DNA of 15,136 nt from Atribacterota bacterium (GTDB lineage: Bacteria > Atribacterota > Phoenicimicrobiia > Phoenicimicrobiales > Phoenicimicrobiaceae), in assembly GCA_030668465.1 (NCBI GenBank), contig DAOUTX010000008.1, positions 1 to 15,136 of the forward strand, given 5' to 3'. How positions within the stretch are numbered: position 1 is the stretch's first letter; every line of letters starts with the position of its first letter. The notes under the pieces are model-generated. The model was not told where the DNA came from, ran no database searches, and saw nothing but the letters and a program-made list of their open reading frames with translations. The translations under genes were made by a program, and so were the position numbers. Below, piece by piece: positions 1-7,125 of the stretch.

Positions 1-55
1 GGAGTAAATTCAAATTATTAAGATTTCGTCTAGTATCTTATGATGGAACTAGAAC

Positions 56-62
56 GGAGGTG
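56..62 (+). promoter_or_regulatory. Ribosome binding site deciding the start of the S component
   Basis: GGAGGTG sits 6 bases before ATG 69. It overlaps the alternative GTG at 60, which therefore cannot be its own start. A small inverted repeat, CTAGT (30-34) and ACTAG (48-52), lies just upstream. The leader is cut by the window edge, so any larger regulatory RNA cannot be judged. Confidence 0.6.
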
Positions 63-68
63 AAAAAA

Positions 69-596
69 ATGAATAGAGATTCTGCTTTATCAGGGTTTAA
101 GCTTACTACACGGCAGCTGGCTATCTCTGGTATGTTAGGAGCTATTGCTATCATCTTGGGAGTAACCAGGTTGGGATTTATCCCTGTTCCCACTCCCGCC
201 GGTCATGCTACCATTATGCACATTCCAGCTATTTTAGGTGGGATACTCGAAGGTCCGATAGTAGGTGCATTAGTAGGATTAATCTTCGGAATTTACAGTT
301 TTTTAAATGCCACTAACCCCATATTTGCCGACCCTCTAATCGCTATTTTGCCCAGAATATTTATCGGAGTAGCAGCTTATTATTCTTATAAATATTTCTG
401 GAAGAACAGTGCTATTGCAGCAGCCTCAGGAACTCTTACTAACACCATCGGAGTTTTGGGATTAGCTACCTTAAGAGGGTATCTCCCGTTAAAAGTAAGT
501 GCCAGCATTGCAGTAGTTCATGGTACTCCAGAGGTAGTAGTAGCAATATTATTGGTATTTATATTAGTCAAAGCTCTAAAAAGAGCCGGTTATTAG
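69..596 (+). CDS. ECF transporter S component, probably pantothenate-specific (PanT-like)
   Basis: This is a small, very hydrophobic protein of 175 residues with about five to six membrane segments, the size and layout of the substrate-binding S component of energy-coupling factor vitamin transporters. Typical family features are a Gly/Ala-rich first helix, a PTPAGHATIMHIP stretch and the following GGILEGPIVGALVGLIFG segment. It would sit in the cytoplasmic membrane and use a shared EcfA-EcfT energising module, which is not encoded here. I chose ATG 69 because GGAGGTG (56-62) lies 6 bases upstream; a GTG at 60 overlaps that ribosome binding site. The next gene is pantothenate kinase, so pantothenate is the best substrate guess. 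That specificity is inferred from context, while membership of the S-component family is fairly secure. Confidence 0.82.
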   Translation: MNRDSALSGFKLTTRQLAISGMLGAIAIILGVTRLGFIPVPTPAGHATIMHIPAILGGILEGPIVGALVGLIFGIYSFLNATNPIFADPLIAILPRIFIGVAAYYSYKYFWKNSAIAAASGTLTNTIGVLGLATLRGYLPLKVSASIAVVHGTPEVVVAILLVFILVKALKRAGY

Positions 597-606
597 AAAA
601 GTTATA

Positions 607-641
607 GAGTAGAGGGGTTGAGTATCCCTCTACTCTTTTTT
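607..641 (+). terminator. Rho-independent terminator after the S component gene
   Basis: A perfect 10-bp stem, GAGTAGAGGG (607-616) with CCCTCTACTC (626-635), encloses a 9-base loop and is followed immediately by TTTTTT. It lies 10 bases after the S component stop codon. This is the strongest terminator in the window and implies that coaX has its own promoter. Confidence 0.93.
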
Positions 642-686
642 ATTGTCTAAGTTTATAAAATTTTAAGTAGAATGTTGTAGATTATT

Positions 687-719
687 TATAATGATTCAAG
701 GGACAATTCTTTGAATCAT
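687..719 (+). promoter_or_regulatory. Candidate coaX promoter -10 with overlapping inverted repeat
   Basis: TATAAT at 687-692 could be a -10 box for coaX, but no good -35 hexamer is visible at the usual distance. It runs into a perfect 9-bp inverted repeat, ATGATTCAA (691-699) and TTGAATCAT (711-719), which could be an operator or a transcript hairpin. Both roles are inferred from position only. Confidence 0.35.
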
Positions 720-737
720 TCAATAAAAGAAAGATAA

Positions 738-758
738 ATTCCCGCTTTATGTGGGAAT
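738..758. repeat. REP-like palindrome ATTCCC-N9-GGGAAT
   Basis: ATTCCC (738-743) and GGGAAT (753-758) flank CGC/GTG-type bases that extend the stem with a G-T pair; GACA follows. The half-sites resemble the widespread short palindromes of REP-like elements, such as the Neisseria dRS3 type with ATTCCC and GGGAAT ends. Only one copy is present in this window, so it may be a remnant. Confidence 0.4.
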
Positions 759-793
759 GACAAAGGGGCATATAATTCAAGGGAGGGGATATG

Positions 794-1558
794 ATGATTT
801 TAGTAATTGATGTAGGTAATACTCATACGGTAATAGGAGTATATAAAGAAGAGAAATTATTAGGTCATTGGAGAATTTCCACTGATCTGGATAAGACAGA
901 GGATGAGTATGGAATGTTAGTAAAGAGTTTGCTTTCTGATTCTAATTTATCCTTTTCAGATATTAAATCAGTTGTTATTTCCTGTGTTATTCCTCCGGTA
1001 ACCTGGATATTAAAAAAGATGTCCGTAGATTATTTTAAGGCATCTCCTATTATTGTAGGACCAGGGATAAAGACTGAAATTTATATTAAAACAGATAATC
1101 CTAAAGAAGTGGGGGCAGATAGGATTGTTAATGCTATTGCTGCTTATAAATTATACGGAGGGCCGGTAATAATTGTAGATTTTGGAACAGCTACTACTTT
1201 TTGTGCGGTTGATAAAGAGGGAGTTTATCTGGGTGGGGCTATTACTCCTGGAATAGAAATTTCAGCAGAAGCTTTGTTTGAAAAGACAGCCAAACTACCT
1301 AAAATAGAATTTATAAAACCCAAACATTCTATAGGTAGTAATACTATTACCGCAATGCAGTCAGGAATGTTTTTTGGTTATTTAGGATTAACTGATGAAT
1401 TAATTAGACGGTTTAAGAGAGAGTTAGGAGAAGATTCTGTAGTAGTAATTACCGGTGGTCAGGCGGAATTGATGGGAAATGAAAGCAAGTTAATCGATAA
1501 AATCAATCCTTTTTTAACTTTACAGGGATTACGTATGATTTATGAGATGAATAAGTGA
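794..1558 (+). CDS. coaX: Type III pantothenate kinase
   Basis: The cytosolic enzyme phosphorylates pantothenate to 4'-phosphopantothenate, the first step of CoA synthesis. The protein has 254 residues, normal for CoaX. Recognisable motifs (numbered from ATG 794) are the N-terminal phosphate loop DVGNT (6-10), GADR (107-110) with the expected catalytic Asp, the second ATPase-fold motif DFGTATT (129-135), GGAITPGI (147-154) and NTITAMQSG near 183-191. It is a member of the ASKHA fold family and unlike CoaA. Two ATGs lie in tandem (791 and 794); GGAGG at 782-786 is 4 bases from the first and 7 from the second, so I prefer 794. The gene is separated from the upstream transporter by a terminator and faces nadC tail-to-tail. 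Confidence 0.95.
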   Translation: MILVIDVGNTHTVIGVYKEEKLLGHWRISTDLDKTEDEYGMLVKSLLSDSNLSFSDIKSVVISCVIPPVTWILKKMSVDYFKASPIIVGPGIKTEIYIKTDNPKEVGADRIVNAIAAYKLYGGPVIIVDFGTATTFCAVDKEGVYLGGAITPGIEISAEALFEKTAKLPKIEFIKPKHSIGSNTITAMQSGMFFGYLGLTDELIRRFKRELGEDSVVVITGGQAELMGNESKLIDKINPFLTLQGLRMIYEMNK

Positions 1559-1599
1559 GCTTTGATTCACCAATTGACCAATTCTCCAATTCACCGATT

Positions 1600-1815
1600 A
1601 ACCAATTAAATTAGTTAGTTAGCTTATTAGTTAATTAGTTTTATATTAATTCGTTAACTAGCTAACCAGATAACCAACTAACCAAGTAACTAATTACGCT
1701 ACACGATCTACGCTAAAATACGATATACGAATTTGGCTTCTTTCTTCTGTTTTCTTAACCAACTAACCAGGTAACCACGTAACTAATTAACGAAATACAA
1801 CATACGCAATGCGGT
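1600..1815 (-). repeat. Dispersed intergenic repeat element, copy A (8-base-unit family)
   Basis: The space between coaX and nadC holds no gene. It is built from degenerate 8-base units such as TAACCAAC, TAACCAGG, TAACCACG and TAACTAAT (about 1755-1790), plus ACGCTA/ACGATA-type words (1694-1731). Read on the minus strand it matches 10968-11165 on the plus strand along most of its length. That includes a perfect 48-base match (1746-1793 against 10990-11037) and the shared stretch GAATTAATATAAAACTA. The opposite orientation of the two copies shows the unit is a dispersed element and not a local tandem array. Confidence 0.8.
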
Positions 1816-1818
1816 ACA

Positions 1819-2664
1819 CTAAATAATTTCCATGTTAATATCCAAAGCTTTTACCGAATGGGTGAGGGAGCCAATAGAGATTAAATCTACTCCCGTTTGA
1901 GCAATTTTTCGCACTTTTCCTAAGGTAATTCCACCTGATGCCTCAATTAAGGCCTTACCTTTAGCTATTTTTACTGCTTCTTCCATAGTATCTAAATCCA
2001 TATTATCTAACATAATTATATCTGCTTTCACCCTTAAAGCATCTTGGAGCTGAGATAAGTTTTCTACTTCGACTTCAATCTTTACTGTGTGGGAGATTTG
2101 TTTTCGGACAGAATCTACTGCTGGTCTAATTCCTCCTGCTACCGTTATATGATTATCCTTAATTAATACAGCATCATATAAGCCGAAGCGGTGATTATGT
2201 CCTCCGCCCATACTGACAGCATATTTTTCTAATATCCTTAATCCGGGAGTAGTTTTGCGAGTATCAACTATCCGCACTGGGAAATCTTCTACTTCCTGAC
2301 AGAATTTAGAGGTAATGGTGGCTATACCGGACATGCGCTGAAGGAAATTTAAGCCAACCCTTTCTCCTTTTAGAATAGTTCGGGCAGAACCAGTAATTTC
2401 TGCTAATACTTTACTCCGAGCAACTTTTGTCCCGTCTTTAATTTTTTCTTGGAAAATAATCTCTGAATCTAATTTTTTAAATACCAGGCTGGTAATATTT
2501 AAGCCTGCAACTACGCCTTCCTCAGAGGTTTTAATTATCCCTTTAGCTTTTAAATCGGAAGGAACAATAGATTCACTGGTAATATCTCCGGTTCCAATAT
2601 CTTCTAATAAAGCCTGTTCTATTATTTTATTTATCAGAATATTTTCCTTTACTAAAAAGTCCAT
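1819..2664 (-). CDS. nadC: Nicotinate-nucleotide pyrophosphorylase (quinolinate phosphoribosyltransferase)
   Basis: This cytosolic enzyme converts quinolinate and PRPP to nicotinate mononucleotide, CO2 and pyrophosphate, the last step of the de novo route to the NAD precursor. The protein has 281 residues, typical for NadC. Visible signatures are LLEDIGTGDIT (19-29) at the N terminus, ERVGLNFLQRMSGIAT (101-116), DTRKTTPGLR (134-143) with the basic quinolinate-contacting residues, GGGHNHRFGL (153-162), DAVLIKDNH (164-172) and a C-terminal IEASGGI segment. The start at 2664 is supported by GAGAGGTG a few bases upstream on the minus strand. It is the last gene of a nadA-nadB-nadC series, 119 bp behind nadB, and that gap is filled by a hairpin repeat. 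Confidence 0.97.
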   Translation of the reverse strand: MDFLVKENILINKIIEQALLEDIGTGDITSESIVPSDLKAKGIIKTSEEGVVAGLNITSLVFKKLDSEIIFQEKIKDGTKVARSKVLAEITGSARTILKGERVGLNFLQRMSGIATITSKFCQEVEDFPVRIVDTRKTTPGLRILEKYAVSMGGGHNHRFGLYDAVLIKDNHITVAGGIRPAVDSVRKQISHTVKIEVEVENLSQLQDALRVKADIIMLDNMDLDTMEEAVKIAKGKALIEASGGITLGKVRKIAQTGVDLISIGSLTHSVKALDINMEII

Positions 2665-2706
2665 TTTTAAGCACCTCTCTTATCAGCTTCGCTGAGTTGG
2701 ATAGTT

Positions 2707-2784
2707 AATTGGTTACCTGGTTAGCAAGTTAAAAACAATTAAGGAGATAGAGAACTAATTAACTAGTTAACCAGCTAACCAAAT
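2707..2784 (-). repeat. Hairpin repeat between nadB and nadC
   Basis: Two 26-base arms, 2707-2732 and 2759-2784, pair at 21 of 26 positions around a 26-base spacer. The right arm touches the nadB stop codon. It shares the 15-base word TGGTTACCTGGTTAG with the repeat copies at 1600-1815 and 10968-11165. In a nadABC transcript it would form a stem between nadB and nadC. An effect on message stability is possible but not shown by the sequence. Confidence 0.65.
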
Positions 2785-4382
2785 TAATATACAATATGTT
2801 TCTTCCAATTTATATCATCCCTATCAGGAAAATCCTCGCGATAATGTGCCCCCCGACTTTCCTCACGTTGCAAAGCTGAATTAGTAATCAGATCAGCTAA
2901 GATAATAAGATTAGCCAATTCAAAATTTTCAGTAGTTTTAAGTTCTGATTTAAATATAAATTTCCATTGGTTAATTTTTTGTAGTGCCTTCTTTAAATCA
3001 GAGGAATTTCGAGTGATTCCCACTTTATTCCACATAAGTTTTTGTAGTTCTTTTTTTAATTCCATAGTATTATATTCTTTATATTTTTTTTGATGAGCAT
3101 TATAAGAAAGTTTTAATTCCTCCAATTTATTAATAGAAGAATATGTTATATTTTCTTTAATTTTTTGGGCAATTCTATTACCAAAAACCAGCCCCTCTAA
3201 AAGTGAATTGCTGGCTAAGCGATTGGCACCATGAACTCCCGTTGAAGTACATTCTCCGCAAGCATAAAGATTGGTTAAATTGGTTTGTCCCCAGGTATCG
3301 GTTTTTATACCTCCCATAGTATAATGAGCGGCTGGAGCTACTGGGATATATTTTTTCTCAGGGTTAATGCCGAGTGCAATACAGTTTTTATGGATAGTAG
3401 GAAAGCGTTGGGAAAATTTGTCTTTTATCTTGGTGGCATCTAAACAAACATAATCACTTTTATTTTTTTTCATTTGCTCAGTAATTGCCCGGGCAACTAT
3501 ATCTCTGGGAGCTAATTCAGCCAGAGGGTGATAAGAGTGCATAAATGGCTCGCCTTTAATATTTTTTAAAATAGCACCTTCACCGCGAACCGCTTCAGAA
3601 ATAAGAAATTTAGGACTTTCTTGGTGATAGAGAGCAGTGGGATGGAATTGAAAAAATTCTAAATCTGTTACTTTTACTCCTCCCCTATAGGCCATAGCAA
3701 TGCCATCTCCTGTAGTCACATCAGGATTAGTGGTATTGGAAAAAAGCTGTCCCGCTCCGCCGCTGGCTAAAATGGTTGATTTTGCTAAATAAGCGATAAT
3801 TTCATTAGTATTGTTATCTAAAGCAAGTAGGCCGTAACAAGTAGTATGTTCGGCTAAAATATCTGTTACCAAAATATTCTCTCTAATTTTAATTTTGTTT
3901 TCATTAATAACTTTTTCCGATAAAGATCTTTCTATTTCTGCCCCAGTAGCATCTCCCCGTGCATGTAAGATTCGCGGTTTCTGATGGGCTGCTTCTAAAG
4001 TAGTTTTATACTTTCCTTCGATTTTGTCAAATTCGGTTCCCAATTCTATTAATTCTTCAACACATTTTGGTCCTTCTGTTACTAAAACTTCTACAGCTTC
4101 GGGGTCGCAAAAATTTGCCCCAGCCTTTAAGGTATCTTCCATATGTAAACGAGGTGAGTCTTTATCTCCTAAAGCTACAGCTATGCCCCCTTGAGCATGT
4201 TCTGTACTGCTTTCTTTTAAGTTGCCTTTAGTTAGAAGGATAACTTCTCCTTTATCGTAAAGCTTAAGTGAAGTGTATAGGCCTGCAATTCCCGAACCAA
4301 CGATTAAAAAATCTGTATAAATTTTTTTAATTTTGGATAGGTCAAAATTAATTAAATAACGTGAGAACATTTTCGGTAACAT
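2784..4382 (-). CDS. nadB: L-aspartate oxidase
   Basis: The flavoenzyme oxidises L-aspartate to iminoaspartate, which NadA condenses with dihydroxyacetone phosphate. The 532-residue length matches the family (about 540). The N-terminal FAD-binding Rossmann motif is GSGIAGL (29-35). It is followed by STEHAQGGIA (59-68) and HQKPRILHARGDATG (133-147), typical of NadB as opposed to succinate dehydrogenase flavoproteins, then SGGAGQL and TGDGIAMAYRGG, EFFQFHPTA, and AAHYTMGGI. The C-terminal helical domain includes REESRGAHYREDFP. The start at 4382 has GAAAGGAAAG upstream at rather long spacing; Met5 is an alternative. A family flavoprotein can also use fumarate as acceptor, which would suit an anaerobe. 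It lies between nadA and nadC on the same strand. Confidence 0.97.
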   Translation of the reverse strand: MLPKMFSRYLINFDLSKIKKIYTDFLIVGSGIAGLYTSLKLYDKGEVILLTKGNLKESSTEHAQGGIAVALGDKDSPRLHMEDTLKAGANFCDPEAVEVLVTEGPKCVEELIELGTEFDKIEGKYKTTLEAAHQKPRILHARGDATGAEIERSLSEKVINENKIKIRENILVTDILAEHTTCYGLLALDNNTNEIIAYLAKSTILASGGAGQLFSNTTNPDVTTGDGIAMAYRGGVKVTDLEFFQFHPTALYHQESPKFLISEAVRGEGAILKNIKGEPFMHSYHPLAELAPRDIVARAITEQMKKNKSDYVCLDATKIKDKFSQRFPTIHKNCIALGINPEKKYIPVAPAAHYTMGGIKTDTWGQTNLTNLYACGECTSTGVHGANRLASNSLLEGLVFGNRIAQKIKENITYSSINKLEELKLSYNAHQKKYKEYNTMELKKELQKLMWNKVGITRNSSDLKKALQKINQWKFIFKSELKTTENFELANLIILADLITNSALQREESRGAHYREDFPDRDDINWKKHIVY

Positions 4383-4502
4383 CTATTGCTTTCCTTTCAG
4401 AAAAATATTATTTAATAAAACATTTAAATTGTTGAGTAACTATGTCAGTAAAATTAAAAATTTAAAGCGAAAAACTAAAAACTATAATTCAAAACTTTTT
4501 CT

Positions 4503-4790
4503 AGCGTGTAGCGTACAGCGTTTAGCGTATAGTAATTTAGAATAATATATTGTGTATTACCCTCCGGGCGGGTTACCTGTTCACCGGTTTAGCAATAAAT
4601 TGTGTAATGTGTAATGTGTAATGTGTAATAAGTAATCTGTTTATGTAAATTCAAAACCATTATCTTATTACTTATCACATATTACTCATCACTGCATCCT
4701 CTACGCTCTACGCTAATTCACGAGATACGATTCACGAGATACGAGATACGAATTTAGCTCTGCGCTTTGCGTTTTTCACTTTCAAACTAT
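4503..4790. repeat. Heptad-repeat hairpin element in the nadB-nadA gap
   Basis: The 446-bp gap between nadA and nadB has no gene; most of it is made of 7-base units. The outer left arm (4503-4532) consists of TAGCGTG/TAGCGTA words. An inner arm contains four perfect GTGTAAT units in tandem (4602-4629) plus AAGTAAT (4630-4636). The mirrored side reads ATTACTT, ATCACAT, ATTACTC (4667-4687), then CTCTACGCTCTACGCT (4699-4714). Finally CGAGATA/CGATTCA units run at about 4721-4750. The complementary sides keep the 7-base register, so the region could fold as a long imperfect hairpin. It would be transcribed if nadABC is one operon. Confidence 0.75.
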
Positions 4791-4828
4791 ATACTGAGGG
4801 CTCCACGCTAATTCTCTTAAATAGCTAA

Positions 4829-5761
4829 CTAACCAATTCCTATCATTAGATTTAATGCTTTTATAGATTTTGTTCTTATACCCTCTGGTACTATTACTCG
4901 TGGTTCTAATTTTTTTAGAGAGTGTAGAATTTTTTCCAGGGTGATAAGTTTCATATTCTGACAGGTCATATTTTCAGAGGCTGGGAAAAATTGTTTATTT
5001 GGGTTATTCTTTTTTAAAGGATGAAATATTCCCAGTTCTGTTCCGATGATATATTCTTTAACCGGATTATTGCTGGCAAATTCAATAATTCCTCTGGTGC
5101 TGCCGATATAGTCAGCCAGATTACATACTTCCGGGCGGCATTCAGGATGTACTAAAAGTAAAGCTTGGGGATGAAGTTTTTTAGCTTTGATTACATCATC
5201 TTTGGTTAAGAGATGGTGAGTAGGACAGAAACCTGGCCAGGGGATGATTTTTCGTTTTGATTTTTTTGCAGTAAAGTCAGCTAAATTCATATCAGGAAGA
5301 AATAAAATTTCTTTTTCAGCAGGAATTGTCTGAACAATTTGAACAGCGTTAGCAGAAGTACAACAATAATCGCTTAAAGATTTTACAGTTGCTGATGAAT
5401 TCACATAAGAAACTACTATTGCCTCAGGTAGTTCCCTTATTTTGCTTTTTACTTTCTCATCTGGAGCCATATCAGCAAGAGGGCATCCAGCCTTGATTTC
5501 AGGAAGTAGAACAATTTTTTCTGGAGAGAGAATAGACGCTGTTTCAGCCATAAACTGAACTCCGCAAAATACTATAACTTTTGCTTTAGTCTGGGAAGCT
5601 TGCTGGCTTAGGAAGAGTGAATCGCCAGTAAAATCGGCAATATCTTGAATCTCGCCTGGTTGATAAACATGGGATAAGATTATTGCTTCTCTCTTTTTTT
5701 TCCAGAACAATATCTCTTTAACTAAATTTTTTTCTGGGGGGTTACCAGTTGCATTATCCAT
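4829..5761 (-). CDS. nadA: Quinolinate synthase
   Basis: This [4Fe-4S] enzyme condenses iminoaspartate with dihydroxyacetone phosphate to give quinolinate. The protein has 310 residues, the compact NadA form. The three cluster cysteines expected for the family are C93 in AGCPLADM, C179 in PGFCPTHH and C267 in TCQNMK. Other signatures are SHVYQPGEIQDIADF (30-44), FCGVQFMAETA (65-75), YVNSSATVKSLSDYCCTSANA in the region 119-139, HPEC (205-208), GTELG (240-244) and H247. A cluster-containing, oxygen-sensitive enzyme fits an anaerobic lifestyle. The start at 5761 has AGGAG 6 bases upstream. It is the first gene of the nadA-nadB-nadC series on the minus strand. Confidence 0.97.
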   Translation of the reverse strand: MDNATGNPPEKNLVKEILFWKKKREAIILSHVYQPGEIQDIADFTGDSLFLSQQASQTKAKVIVFCGVQFMAETASILSPEKIVLLPEIKAGCPLADMAPDEKVKSKIRELPEAIVVSYVNSSATVKSLSDYCCTSANAVQIVQTIPAEKEILFLPDMNLADFTAKKSKRKIIPWPGFCPTHHLLTKDDVIKAKKLHPQALLLVHPECRPEVCNLADYIGSTRGIIEFASNNPVKEYIIGTELGIFHPLKKNNPNKQFFPASENMTCQNMKLITLEKILHSLKKLEPRVIVPEGIRTKSIKALNLMIGIG

Positions 5762-5828
5762 TTTAACTCCTATTTAATACACATTATATATTTTTAGTAA
5801 ACCACTTTTTTATTTTAAGGTAATTTTT

Positions 5829-5834
5829 ATTATA
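5829..5834 (-). promoter_or_regulatory. Possible -10 box of the nad genes
   Basis: On the minus strand TATAAT reads at 5834-5829, about 70 bases before the nadA start. No convincing -35 hexamer stands at 16-18 bases, and the surroundings are so AT-rich that chance matches are likely. A second TATAAT (5788-5783) is equally possible. Confidence 0.25.
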
Positions 5835-5898
5835 TCATAAAAGAAAATTAGATATAAAACCTTTTTTATTGTAATATATTTTATAAAAAAGCAAAGAG

Positions 5899-5926
5899 GA
5901 GAAAAATTTTTTAAAGAATTTTTCTC
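5899..5926. repeat. Perfect 10-bp inverted repeat upstream of nadA
   Basis: GAGAAAAATT (5899-5908) and AATTTTTCTC (5917-5926) pair perfectly around 8 bases. The repeat lies about 140 bases upstream of nadA and outside any gene. It could be an operator for a NAD-responsive repressor or an AT-rich hairpin without function. The sequence is too AT-rich to decide. Confidence 0.4.
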
Positions 5927-6041
5927 ATAAATCGGGAAAAGTAAATCTATTCTTCAATTTGTACGTTAGTGTGAAATTTAGTGGTGTAGTTAGATAAAGA
6001 AAAGAATATTTATTATTTTTGTTTTCTCGCCTTCTTTTTCT

Positions 6042-6357
6042 TCACGCAATACGCGATACGAATACATTAATTGACAAGGATATTGAAGAGGGGTAATATT
6101 ATAAAAATAGCGTATAGCGTGTAGCGCTTAGCGTATAGAAATAAAATTGCAGGTTACAAGTTCCAAGTTTATAGAAGGCTCAAAGCTCGTATAAGCTTCA
6201 TCACTATACACTCTTGTAGTAAAATATAAACTATAAACTTAAAATCTGTATTTAAAACTAATGACTAATATCTCTTGTATTTTATATTTTTCTTACATTT
6301 ATTACTCGCACTATACGCTAAACTCTGTACGCTATACGCTAACATACGCAATACGAA
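6042..6357. repeat. Heptad-repeat hairpin element upstream of the TPR gene
   Basis: The 636-bp stretch 5762-6397 has no recognisable gene. Its second half is an element with 30-base arms of GCGTATA/GCGTGTA-type units, 6109-6138 and 6311-6340, which pair at 26 of 30 positions. ACGCAATACGCGATACGAAT-like words flank them at 6042-6064 and 6344-6357. The left arm matches the arm of the nadB-nadA element (4503-4532) at 26 of 30 bases, and the reverse complement of the right arm matches it at 28 of 30, so the two are members of one family. The 170-base core between the arms shows no reading frame of note. Confidence 0.72.
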
Positions 6358-6397
6358 TTACTATTCACTAACGACTAATTTAAAAGATGGGTAAGTT

Positions 6398-6496
6398 ATG
6401 GAAAAAGAAAGATTTTTAAACTTTGAAGGTTTAAGAGAAAGCCATCCCCATGATATAATTATTACCAAAGAAGCACCTAATTACGGGATAGAATAA
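6398..6496 (+). CDS. Very short ORF, 32 codons, unknown
   Basis: An ATG at 6398 opens 32 codons ending in TAA at 6494-6496, with a stop codon two triplets before the ATG. The predicted peptide begins MEKERFLNFEGLRESHP and ends EAPNYGIE. Its mixed charged and hydrophobic composition looks more like protein than the surrounding repeats do. The upstream GATGGG is only a weak ribosome binding site. It stands 36 bases before the TPR gene start. It could be a real small protein, the remnant of a decayed gene, or chance; I recognise no family. Confidence 0.3.
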   Translation: MEKERFLNFEGLRESHPHDIIITKEAPNYGIE

Positions 6497-6532
6497 AAAC
6501 AGGATAGTTAATATATTTTGGAGAATGGATTT

Positions 6533-7069
6533 ATGAAGAGGGAAGAAAATAAAATTAATTTCGAGAATGCCGAAAGTTATTTAAAAAAAGGGAATTTTAA
6601 TCAAGCTATTATAGAATTCGAAACGGTTTTAGAAAAATGGCCGGATAACTCCAGGTGCTACAACAAATTAGGAATATGCTATGCCAGCCTAAGAGATTTT
6701 ATTAAAGCAAAATCGTATCTTGAAAAAGCCCTGGCTTTAGATCTAAAATATCCTGAACCTTATAATAATTTAGGAAATATCTACTTAGAAGAAAAGGAAT
6801 ATGAAAAATCAATTAAGTTATATAAAAAAGCCTTGGAGTTAAATCCTGATTACGCTGCAGCTCACAGTAATTTGGGTTTAGCCTACAAAAGAACAAAAAG
6901 AATTAATGAAGCTGTAAAACATTTTAAAAGAGCTGCTGAGATTGATAGAAAAGCACCTATATCGGAAATTAAGAAAATTAGGATGAAGCCAAAAACTAAA
7001 AATAATATTATTTTCTTTATAATAATTTTGGTAGGTTTGGTTATTTTATGGTTTATCTTAAAAAAGTAA
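6533..7069 (+). CDS. Tail-anchored TPR-repeat protein
   Basis: A 178-residue protein with a run of about three to four tetratricopeptide repeats (roughly residues 12-135) carrying the usual pattern, for example LGICYASLRDF..A..YLEKAL, YNNLGNIYLEEKEYEKSI and HSNLGLAYKRTKRINEAV. A basic linker (KPKTKN) and one C-terminal transmembrane helix (FFIIILVGLVILWFIL) end in two lysines. There is no signal peptide, so the TPR domain should face the cytoplasm and be held to the membrane by its tail. TPRs bind other proteins, and no partner is evident. I prefer ATG 6533 because GGAG (6520-6523) lies 9 bases upstream; a TTG at 6518 would have a poor site. The dipeptidase gene follows within about 60 bases. 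Confidence 0.85.
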   Translation: MKREENKINFENAESYLKKGNFNQAIIEFETVLEKWPDNSRCYNKLGICYASLRDFIKAKSYLEKALALDLKYPEPYNNLGNIYLEEKEYEKSIKLYKKALELNPDYAAAHSNLGLAYKRTKRINEAVKHFKRAAEIDRKAPISEIKKIRMKPKTKNNIIFFIIILVGLVILWFILKK

Positions 7070-7125
7070 AATTATGTGAAGTGTTATTTAAATACTATAT
7101 ATCATGAAAGTAGGTGAAAGTAAAT

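Noticed and set aside
4602..4636. Tandem GTGTAAT units considered as a CRISPR array or minisatellite
   Set aside because: Units are 7 bases without spacers, and a mirrored arm follows; this is not the repeat-spacer pattern of CRISPR, and no cas gene is present.
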